DNA from: Isoperla grammatica
Lineage: Eukaryota > Arthropoda > Insecta > Plecoptera > Perlodidae
Direction: 5' to 3'
Assembly (NCBI GenBank): GCA_945910005.1
Contig: OX246741.1
Coordinates: forward strand, 53,113,864 to 53,177,863
Length of the DNA: 64,000 bases
Shown here: in pieces, positions 24,601 through 36,600 of the stretch
Numbering within the stretch: position 1 is the stretch's first letter
Layout of the letters: the number at the start of each line of letters is the position of its first letter
The notes under the pieces: generated by a model
What the model was told of the DNA's origin: nothing
Database searches by the model: none
Seen by the model: the letters and a program-made list of their open reading frames with translations, nothing else
Made by a program: the position numbers and the translations under genes

Positions 24601-27600
24601 TGACGTTAACCGGCACCCTGTCCATGAGCCACAGGTGTCGCCGCAGGATGAAGGGGTTGATGTCGTTGATGAGTTTCTTGAGACCCGTCGGAGAGTGCGG
24701 CAGGATCACGAACATGGAGTACTTCTTACCCTGTAGGAAGACAACGGGTGCGTTAGTTGTTGAACGCCAAGATCTGGGTGGCATCTTTTGAGTCCGTTTG
24801 AATTGTTTGCCTGTACGGACTAACGAGTACAATTGCTGTGACGTCGACACGTCGTCATCACGGTGACATCTGAGATGGTATTGAATGGACATGTGAAAAG
24901 AATGTGCAAGAAAAGAATATCAATGGCACAATTTGAAAGAGAAGACGTAAACATTAGAAGACCTGGTAAAGGTCTCTCACACCAAGAAGTAAGATAGTTT
25001 CAGAGGATTTAGGACCGCCCACAATTAGTTTCCAACTTAACAAATGCGAATCACTTGTTTGTTTCCGATTATCTAGTAAAACTTGGTTGCGTTAAGTTTT
25101 TTGACGGAAACCTGCTTGAACGTTTTCTTGTGCGTTATCGTCAAAAAACTTACCGCAACCAAATTGTACTAGATAATCGGGAAAAATGTCAGTGATTCGC
25201 GCTTGTTAAGTTGGAAACTAAATGTGGGCGGTCCGGATATTATCTTACTTCTTGCTGTGAGAGACCTACCTATATGGACCAAGAGAAAAGTGGGCAGACC
25301 AACAGCTAAAAAATGATGAAGCAGAGAAAGGCGAGCTTTGGGAATAAGTCGACTCACGAGACTGTGCGATGACAGAGGAAGATGAGCATGTGAACTTGTG
25401 GGCAAAAATTTGAAGAAAAAAAAGAAACTGATGAGGGGAACATGTGGCAATTAAGCCGACGTTAGCAAACTCTGTATATGCTGAAGAATACATGACGCTT
25501 ATATCTTGTTCACACTTTGTCCACTAACAGAAATTAAGCTAACATTGTTAGCGCCGTAACTACGTTCCCTAAACGAAGTTAGTGCTTAACGTAGGTTAGG
25601 CTAACTGCGTTCCGTCCGTTCACATTACGTTCTTAACTTCTGTTAGTACCCTAACTTCTGTTAGTGGGCAAAGTGTGAACAAGGTATTACCGTGCGTGGG
25701 ACTGGAGGTACAATGTAGTCCGCCGGTGACGTGGCGAGGCTAAGCATAGTGAGCCAGGGCGCCAGACCAGCAGCGCTATGCTAAATCTAAGGGTGCGCGC
25801 ACAAAGGAAGCTGGTTATCCGCGCTCAACTACGTCATGAATGTCACACCATGCTTTCAAGTGCAGCCATGCACAGTCAAAGGAGGTTCCAGCTTGCCAGC
25901 GTTCCGTTTGCCTCTGTGAAATAAACCCGTTTTCCCGGTCCGGAATCACCAGTAAGCGCGTAACCAGCTTTCTTTGTACGCTTCACCCAGCCGAGGGAAC
26001 CAGCCTGGTCCGGGACTAGGCAGTACCTTATCTGCAGATGCAGTAAGGTTACTGGTGAACAACCACCATGTTAGCCAACGGTTTAGCCGCGGTCGCTTAG
26101 CCGGTTCCCATACGAACACCGAAGTTAAGCAACCTCGGGCTAGGTTAGGAGGTGGATGGGTGACCACTCTTCTCTGAAACACTAGTTACCGTTGGTTAGA
26201 GCAGATTGGAGGGATCGAAAGCTTGTGTAACAGCTTCGTACTTCTCGTCAACTGCTCGGCTGTCCAGGTTAGTGGAGGAACCTATATGACTGATCAAAGT
26301 TACACCGGCCTTTCGGATGGGACGTAAAGCCGATGGTCCCCTTTACTTACGTTACAAGTTCACATATTATTTTCGTTAGTAGAGCTCAAACTCGTTAAAT
26401 TCACTTAATTATAGGACACAGAAATGCAAATATGATCAATATTAACCCATTTAAAACCTCGCCCAACATCTAGTACTATAAGTACTGAAACGGAAAACAT
26501 CTTAAATTGAAAAACAATTACTAAAAAAATTCGCCCGAACAGGGACTCGAACCCTGGACCCTTAGGTTAAAAGCCTAATGCTCTACCGACTGAGCTATCC
26601 GGGCCGGTGAGGGTTGAGGTCGCACGCGGAAACCAAGACAGAATGCAATTACTCATTCCTTGTGGGTAGGCCTATACCGGTACACAAGTCCTTGGCAATA
26701 CCATGATATCATATTATAGTTGGAATAGATTAGCACACTTATACATAACTCATGCTGCTAGAGTTGTTTGTAAATGGTGTTATGTTTTCTTACATTTCGT
26801 TTATAGAATTAATAATTTCGATGCTATGGCGGTGTTATGCTTTATGGGAGATTTTCTACAGTAAATTTCACCAGAAACATATTTAATTAAAATTAAAAAT
26901 AAATTTTAATGTAATTTAATAATTGTATAATAATTGTAATTTGGGGTCTGGGAGTCGAATTTCAGCAAAAATAAATCGTTGATCTTTTTAACGAAATCAT
27001 CATTATAATGAAAACAAATATTAGGTCCCCACGATTGTGTTGTAATGACGTTTGACGGTAATAATAATTTTTTTTTTTTTTTATGTTTATAATAAATTAA
27101 AAACAATCGAGATTTCGTGTTATTTCGCTCTTTAATACAAATTTCGATGTTATGACTGGAAATTGACGGATTTCGCGAATTTTCGCGGTGAAATTTTGAC
27201 GTTTTCAAGGTGCCTATCAACAGATATACACTTTGTTTATCTCCTCCTTCTTTTTCAACACTTCGCGATTTCGCGGTCCGCGAAAAACAAACACCTCTAC
27301 GTTCATACATTATCGTCTCGATCAATGTCTCGATCGTTTTCTCACATAATCGCCGACGTTGACAAGTAGTTGTGACTTGTGACAGTACTAAGTACCACCA
27401 CTTAGAAGCAGGGAAGACAATTCTTCAAACTAAGTCTCGCCAACGCCAGCCCAGGCATACGTTGACCTCGCCGGTAGACGTCCACGACTTTTAAAATTAC
27501 ACGAATTTCTTTTCGATGTTGTTTTTACAAATTAACACACATCAGACATACTTTGTTTATTGCCGGCCGCCATTTGGAGCTTGTCATAATCATTAACTCC

Positions 27601-30600
27601 TGCAGCTCAACAAGAGTTCACGCATTTTTATAATTGGTAAACAATGTAAAAAAAAAAAAAAAACGGTTTTTATAGAGGCTACCGGTCCCCTTGGTACTTT
27701 TCGACAGGAGTAGCTACGTGCCGGTACCAGACTTCCCCTCCTCCCTTCGTCATTATCATTCATCAATCATCCCTCATCAGACTAAAGAGGGCGTTGTGCC
27801 CTACACTGGCTTTAATTACAATATGATAAATAAATGTTATATAGCTATACGTACTTGGTACGGCAGGCGCAGTATCTTTGCGTTGATCTCTTTATTATCC
27901 ATGTAGTAGAGATCGTGTGACATACGCATGTATGACGTGGCGACGTTCTTCTCTGGAGTGACGTGGAAGCGTCCCGACGCCGTGTCCCGGGGGTCGAAGG
28001 GGAACTTCCATAGTCCCTTGAAGAAGATGGCGTTGACCAGTAGCATCACGGTCGAGGACATGGACTCGGCTGAAACCACATCCACGATTGATTGTTGCGC
28101 ACTCGTCGACATATTGATTGATTGATTATTTTGTGTTTTAACGACGTACTCGACAGCTTGGTCATGATGTCTTCGAAATCAGATCCGTTGTATCGCGGAG
28201 ATCGTCGTTAGGAGAGTCGACCAAGGGAAGGCAGGTCCGGCAGGGTGATTCTGTATGGGTGACGACACGTTTATCACTGGTTAGAAGAAGCGATGAGCCA
28301 ATCACCGCCTTGCATTCGCCTTCAGTAACGACTAAAACCGCTGATAACTGTATGGGCGACGATACGTTTATCACCGGTTTCAGTTGTTAGAAGAAGGCGA
28401 TGAGCCAATCACCGCCTTGCTTTCGCCTTCAGTAACGACTAAAACCACTGATAACTGTATGGGCGACGATACGTTTATCACCGGTTTCAGTTGTTAGAAG
28501 AAGGCGATGAGCCAATCACCGCCTTGCATTCGCCTTCAGAAACGACTAAAACCACTGATAACTGTATGGGTGACGATACGTTTATCACCGGTTACAGTTG
28601 ATAGAAGAAGGCGATGAGCCAATCACCGCCTTGCATTCACCTTCAGTAACGACTAGAACCGCTGATAACTGTATGGGCGACGATACGTTTATCACCGGTT
28701 TCAGTTGTTAGAAGAAGGCGATGAGCCAATCACCGCCTTGCTTTCGCCTTCAGTAACGACTAAAACCACTGATAACTGTATGGGCGACGATACGTTTATC
28801 ACCGGTTTCAGTTGTTAGAAGAAGGCGATGAGCCAATCACCGCCTTGCATTCGCCTTCAGTAACGACTAAAGCCGCTGATAACTGTATGGGCGACGATAC
28901 GTTTATCACCGGTTTCAGTTGTTAGAAGAAGGCGATGAGCCAATCACCGCCTTGCATTCACCTTCAGTAACGACTAAAACCTCTGATAACTGTATGGGCG
29001 ACGATACGTTTATCACCGGTTTCAGTTGTTAGAAGAAGGCGATGAGCCAATCACCGCCTTGCATTCACCTTCAGTAACGACTAAAACCTCTGATAACTGT
29101 ATGGGCGACGATACGTTTATCACCGGTTTCAGTTGTTAGAAGAAGGCGATGAGACAATCACCGCCTTGCATTCACCTTCAGCAACGACTAAAACCGCTGA
29201 TAAATTTATCGTTACCCATACAGAATCGCCCTCCAGAACAACGTTGTGTGGTAAAAAAACAGCTTTGAGCTACTTTATAAAAAAAAAATTTCAAAAATGT
29301 TCATTTCAAAAATCTGTTCTAAATACATGTCTACAATTTTTTTGCGTTGCAAACGAGGTGTTCACACAATAATTTATCACATGTATCATTATTATAATGT
29401 CAACAATAAAATCAACAAGTGGATGTAAATAAATATTGTTATTTTTCTGCCGCGCGAAACATCTTTGATCAAGTTATTTTCAATGATTGCTTCATACTAC
29501 TTGAGACGCAGTCAAACCGGTGTGCAACAAGTGCCAGTGTAGATTTAATCAAGTTATCTATTTTAAAAATAATCTTTAATGAAAAACATGTCTGCACTCG
29601 ACACACGCCGTTGAACTTGGTGTACAGGGTGATTCACGTTTTGGCGTTCTAGCGGGTATAGGGTATTCTATAAATATGTGGACAAACGCGCCCTATCGCT
29701 CTCGCCATCTAATCTCCTTTTATGACACTCAAATTTTGTTTTGGTTGTCTCGCGATAGCTGGCGAGCGGGGAGTCCGATCAAGTTGAAATTTGGACCGTC
29801 CACAAGCTCCGATGTGGATTGAATCCGTCACTTTTTTTGGCAAAATTGCTCAACAAGTTACACCACAGTTACATCAAATATTTTTCTCAAAACAAAATTG
29901 TATTAAAATGTGTGATAACCATATCATAGTAAATTTCTTTCCGGTCGCGAATATGGCAATGTTTACGTTATCCTATAACTATTGTGGATATAAATCGGAG
30001 CACCACTTAGTGAGTGTGACGAGCGGGGGCAATAAGACCTCGCCGTCCCGCACCCCTCGTAGCACACTACACACACGATGGGAACGCAGAGCGCCTCGCA
30101 CTCAGGCAAGGTATCAACGCGTCACAAGTGTTTCCGTAGCTACTGCCAAGGCGGCATTATTGACAAGTAGTACACGGAATGGTGACAACACGTACATAAA
30201 TAACAATTTTTGAACATTAAGGTTGGTCCACACAGATTTTTAAGACATACGATTTAAGGTTTAACGCGTAGTCGTAAAGTTGGATCATAGGAAACACGTA
30301 CTGGCGTTCACACAAATTTTTAGTTTTAAGACGTTGTTTTCATTGTTGTTTTTAAAACAACGTCTTAAAACCTTATGCATTATGTCTTCAAAATCTGTGT
30401 GGACCAGCCTTTACTCAATTTCAACTTCGGTCGCTTTTTTTAAATCAACGGGAAAGGGGTAGTGTCATGTAATGGGCCAAAGGGGTATAAATCCAAGGTG
30501 GAGACCCAAGGAGACCCAAGGAGTAAATCCAAGGTGTAGACCCGAGGGACGTAAACCAAAGGGGTAGACCTAAGGGGTAGACCTACCGTCCGTGACGAGG

Positions 30601-33600
30601 TGCTGGATCTTGCCGTGGGTTACAGCCTCCACCCAGGAGTTGATCTTGTTTGCCGCAGCGCTCGTGTCGGAGAAGTCAATAGACTCGACCTTGCTGTTGT
30701 AATACGTCTGTAGTACGTCGTTGTACGTCTTGCGTATCTTGTTGCGCTCGTCCGTGTAGAGCTTGGTGCCGATATCCAGGACGTACTCGGGCCGCGTTGC
30801 CTTGTGGGAAGAAAACGTTGCGTCAAGATGGCTTCTCTCACCGGGGAGAACTTTCAATGTTGTATTTAAACAAATTACAAATTACAACTCGGTACCAATA
30901 CTTGACATTATAATGAGCTACCACGATGGGTTGTGTTCATTTAAATTGATAAAGTGTTACTGTGGGCGTTTTCCAACTTGACGTTTTTACTCGACTAGCT
31001 TCCCTACCCAGCCCAAAATAGAGAACTTGAAACATGTCCTCCAGTATTGGTCGGTTTCAATCAATCACATTACGGAAGTGTAGGGTAAATAGCAAAGAGT
31101 AACGCCACCTCTTAAAAAGCGATATTTTGACATGACAATTTTTGCTCAATTTCGTGATAAAATTATGATGAATATCGTAGTTGTTGTTGTTGTTGTTGTT
31201 GTACACTCTAAGGTTGTACATGAAACGAAAATGGTGATTTTGTGAGAAAAAGATTGTCTTCGTCGACAAAATGGCAGCATTCGTTGCATCTTTCAGTATA
31301 AACCCATGTTACGTCAGCTTGTTACTAAAAGGTTGAATGAAGGCCTTTCGGCGATGGTACATCTTTAATTTTGTATCTGTCTATCTATAGTATAATAGTG
31401 CGTGTTTTCATAAACTACCCAGTGGTGGATTCCTAGAATATAAAGGCGGTCGAATTTACGTGTGCACGGGGGGGGGGGGGGAGGGGGGCGATTGTTTTAA
31501 GTGGCCGTAATCAGTTTTTACAGAAATTAAACCTGAATACATGAAGACTTTGAGGAAACATATTTTTTCTCAATTATAGATATTGTGAATACTACATGGG
31601 TTCTTGTAATTTAAACAACAATACTCTAAAAAAAGCGCCTCTAGACTAGCCTAGCCTCCAAATAAAAGTGCCTAGGCGGCGCCTAAGCCCGCTTAGGCTC
31701 GAATACACCACTGAAACTACCGTCATATCAGTTATAAAAAGCGTGAACTCTTGTTGAGATGCAGCAAATTATTTTTGCCAAGCTCCAAATGGCGGCCGGC
31801 AACAAAAAAAGTATGTTGTGTGTTAATTTGTAAAAACAACATTGAAAGGAAAATCGTGTAATTTTAAAAGTCGTGTACGTCTACCGTCGAGGTCAACGTA
31901 TGCCTGGCCTGGGCGGGCGTTGGCGAGACTTAGTTCTGAAAAAACTGTCTTTCCTGCTTTGTAAGTGACTGATGGTACTTAGTACTGTCACAAGTCACAA
32001 CTACTTGTCAACGTCAACGATTATGTGAGAAAACGATCGAGACATTGACCGAGATGATAATGCATGAGTAATGTATAAGTGTGCTAATCTATTCCAACTA
32101 TAATATGATATCATGGTATTGCCAAGGGCTTGTGTACCGGTATAGGCCTACCCACAAGGAATGAGTAATTGCATTATGTCTAGGTTTCCGCGTGCGGCCT
32201 CAACCCTCACCGGCCCGGATAGCTCAGTCGGTAGAGCATTAGGCTTTTAACCTAAGGGTCCAGGGTTCGAGTCCCTGTTCGGGCGAACTTTTTTAGTAAT
32301 TGTTTTCCAATTTAAGATATCTTTCGTTTCAGTACTCGTAGTACTGGATGTTGGTGCGAGGTTTTAAATGGGTTAATATTGATCATATTTGGATTTCTGT
32401 GTCCTCCTATAATTTAGTGAGTGTCTCATTTTATACTAATTGGAATTTAAGAAGTTAAAGGCTCTTCTAACGAAAATAATATTTGAACTTGTAACGATAA
32501 GAACCCAAGTGCCTGTAATGAATGATATTATTATAAATAAATATTGAATTAGCATTATTACTTTATATCTTGAGCACGCTTCAACATATTGAAATAGTAA
32601 TCAAAACAATGAATTTAAAACTCAAACATTTTCATTCTCATTGTTATTTCCGTGTAATTAATTAATTAATTCGTTACCTAAAATTTATGAAGTAGTTGCA
32701 GAAATAATATCATTGTAATAATAACACTACAGTACACTGTATTCGAAAGTTTTTAAAACACATTGCTTAGCTGATACAAAACCATGATATGAATCACGTG
32801 TTCAATATCTTGAAGCTTTCTCAAGCTATGAGGGTGTGTTCCAACTTGATTTTCGCCTGCTAACCACTAACCTGCTACACACTAAACGCTAACAGTGTTG
32901 GGCACGCCACCTAGTATGCTAATACAAAGTTTATTTTTATTAATCATCTAATGTAAATAAATACGATAATAATACTTCCACTCACTGTTGGGTATTTTCC
33001 TAACCTAAAAGTATCAGCTGTGATGGCTGGTATCAACCATCTTGGTTTAGTGGGTTAGTCGGTGTCGTAGTGTACACTTTCGGCCACTACCCACTACCCA
33101 CTAACAACTAGCCAAATAAGGAGCATTGGTCGCCTGCTTGTGACGTCACTTCCTTTCGATTAGTATAACTGAGCTTAGTCCACTACGAAAAACGTCAAGT
33201 TGGAACACACCCTTAGGTTCGGGTTGCTTACCTGCAGCGAGGCCAGTATGTTGCTGTAGTTCCGTCTGACGTAGGCGCGCTCCAGGGGTAGCTGCAGTGT
33301 CATTTGTATCTCCCGCGCCGTCTCCCCCGCAGCTCCCTCGTACAACATGGCGAGCACCAGCTTCACGCCGATAGGAGAGACGATCACGTTACCAGAGTCA
33401 CGCTTGTCCAGGGCCTGCATATACACGTCAAACATGCTGTTATGTAGAGGCAAAGCCCCCTCGTACAACATGGCGAGCACCAGCTTCACGCCGATAGGAG
33501 AGACGATCACGTTAGCAGAATCACGCTTGTCCAGGGCCTGCATACACGTCAAACATACTGTTATCTATAGGCAAAGCCGGGCAAAATAATAAAAACAAAA

Positions 33601-36600
33601 AATACTCAAATATAAAATCTTGTGATTTTTTCACATTGCGCCCAGGCAAGATTGTATTTAGAACTATGTAGGCAACCCAAGACAACCTTACACGTGCTCT
33701 CGTCACAGGCGAGGCACTCGTAGCCAACCAGCGAACCGCGCTGATTGGCTACGAAGAAGTACCTCGCCTGTGACGAAAGCATGTGTAAGGTTGTCTTGGG
33801 TTGCCCATATACCTCTTCTCGGTACACGCATAGACATAGGCCTATGCATAGGGTGATCCCGTAAGGCGAGGGTCTGGATTACCTTGTGGATGCCGACTTC
33901 ATAGATGAGAGAGGCTGGGCCAACCGAATAACAGTATTTGGAAAAGCCACCCGCTGATTGGCTCTGACTCACTCACCTATGACGTCATCATTCACTAGTT
34001 AACTATAGAATCCTTTTACTGGTGCATTCACAGTCCACACTTGTCGTCTAGATGGAATAATACGTCAAGCATTGATTATACTCAAGTGTAAGATATGATG
34101 CGGAAGAAATGAGTCATATTCATAAACGGTGACGTCACAAGGCCCCGAACGAGCGTTTTGAAGCCACGATGACGTCACAAGGCCTCGAACGAGCGTTTTG
34201 AAGCCACGGTGACGTCACATATAGACCTTCGCGTCGTGATATATTGCTTTGTCGTGCCGCCTGAAGCAATGGGGGGTTTTTACCGGGACTTTTCGGGTAA
34301 TACTCAAGTGTCTTGTAAAAACATCGCATGAAATGTTCGTACACACGTATTATATATATTAGGCATGACAGTGAATATGTATGACGTAGAATACAGGGGC
34401 GACACCTTTTTGTTGTGACTGTCCCAACCCAATAGATGTTGCATCGGCGCTGGTGTCGTGATTGTAAAGTGAGGGCCGCCATTAGACCTCGTTCTCATTA
34501 CTAGGAAAACGCTCCGCGTTGCCAGATGAGCGAGTTGGTTCAATGTTTTAAAGCAAACACATCTTTTGAATATCATATTTCTCTTAAAAAAAAAAAACTT
34601 AATAATAAACATATGATTTTTTTACAAAATGGCGGAGCAAGAAACAACCTTATTACTTGTGTATATTATTTCTCGATATGTTTCTAATAAATGCACGAAA
34701 TATTATTTAAATCCGTTAAGATGTTTTCTTTAAATAAATTAAAACCTTTAAGCTGATTTTTCAATGGATTTCCGCATAATTTAATTCGACCATGGTCTAC
34801 TCAATAGGCTCTCATTCAGAAACTATTAAAACTATCAGTGTATGGAAAGTTCCATAATGTAGATATAGACTATATGTAAAATGTATTATTGTTTTATTAT
34901 ACAAAGACCCGCTTTTATATTATAATAAAAGCTTTTTTATTTGTCTACAAAGTTCGTTGTTAACATTTGCATTTTGGCCGTGAAAGTCATAAAACATAAC
35001 ACGCCATTGTAGCCATTCTATGACAGCTATCAAAATTCCAAATACATAGTGAGAAAGGTCTGACTCCCTACGCCATTTCTGCAGCATACTATGTGCATCT
35101 AACTTCAATGGTCCGCAAATGCGAATCATATCGGTGGAACACTGTAAAAATGAAGAAAATGTCTGCCTTAAATAAACAATATTTGTTTATAACATGGCGG
35201 TTAAAGCAACAATTTTGAAACTTATGTCGAGTGTTGGTAGTATTGATGTGGACCTACATATAAAAAATCATTAATATCCATGTGTAAGTTTTAATTTAAA
35301 TAAATAAATAACAAAACACGTGTTTCAGTTGTTAATTTTTTGTAGGTTGGCATCTTATGTCATTGTAGCCATTTTGTGACAGCTATCGAGATTCCAATTA
35401 ATAATGCATAAGTATTGTTACGTACGCTATTTTTGGTGTATACTATGTGCATCTAATTGCAAAAGTCCGCAAATGCGAATCATATCGGCGGAACACTGTA
35501 AAAATGAAGAAATTATTGTTGTAAATAAACAATATTTTTTTATGACATGGCGGATAAACGTACAATTTTGAAATTATTGTCAATTGTTGGTACGGTTTAT
35601 GTTAACCTACATGATAAACATTATTTAAATCCGTTGGTAAGTTTTCATTTAATTAAATAAATAAACAAATTTTGTTTTTCAGAAATTAATTTTTTGTAGG
35701 TTGGCATCCTGACGAATTTTGCTGGTTATGTTAACAGCATCGAGTTTAGTATTAACGGGTGTTGACCGAAAATTTCAGCCAAATACGTCAAGCCGTTTGA
35801 CCTGTGCGCGACGAACAAAATTTAGCGCACATACATACAGACATACATACAGACATACATACATACAGACACACAGACAAAGCGCCGATCGAGTTGTATG
35901 GAGAGATTCACTCCGCTTCGCTACGCTCATCTAACTAGGAAAACGCTCCGCGTTGACAGATGAGCGATTTTTTTCAATGTTTTTAAGCAAACACATCTTT
36001 TGAATATCATATTTCTCTTAAAAAAAAAAAAAAAACTTAATAATAAACATATGATTTTTTTACAAAATGGCGGAGCAAGTAACAACCTTATTACTTGTGT
36101 ATATTATTTCTCGATATGTTTCTAATAAATGCACATAAATTAAAACCTTTAAGTTTATTTTTCAATGGATTTCCGCATAATTTAATTCGACCATGGTCTA
36201 CTCAATAGGCTCTCATTCATAAACTATTAAACCTATCAGTGTATGGAAAGTTCCATAATGTAGATATAGACTGTATGTAAAATGTATTATTGTTTTATCA
36301 TACAAAAACCCGCTTTTAAATTATAATAAAAGCTTTGTTATTTGTCTACAAAGTTCGTTGTTAACATTTGCATTTTTGCCGTGAAAGTCATAAAACATAA
36401 CACGCCATTGTAGCCATTCTATGAAAGCTATCAAAATTCCAAATACATAGTGAGAAAGGTCTGACTCCCTACGCCATTTTTGCAGCATACTATGTGCATC
36501 TTACTTCAATTGTCCGCAAATGCGAATCATATCGGTGGAACACTGTAAAAATGAAGAAAATGTGTACCGTAAATAAACAATATTTGTTTATAACATGGCG

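Larger units (their letters stand above)
26353..27635 (-). repeat. Inverted duplication, arm A (serpin intron 5), carries tRNA-Lys
   Basis: In reverse complement this matches 31731-32502 almost throughout: the ends read GTTACAAGTTCA and TGAACTCTTGTTGA, with the tRNA-Lys between. Arm A is longer because it carries a 547-bp insertion at 26756-27302 absent from arm B. Confidence 0.9.

Noticed and set aside
23912..24892. 326-residue minus-strand open frame
   Set aside because: Only the 62 codons of exon 6 (24545-24730) are serpin; the rest is intron and the repeated donor junction read through.
34920..35129. 69-residue frame conserved in three Helitron-like copies (MIRICGPLKL...)
   Set aside because: Conservation follows the repeat itself; it is short, lost in other copies and has no known domain.
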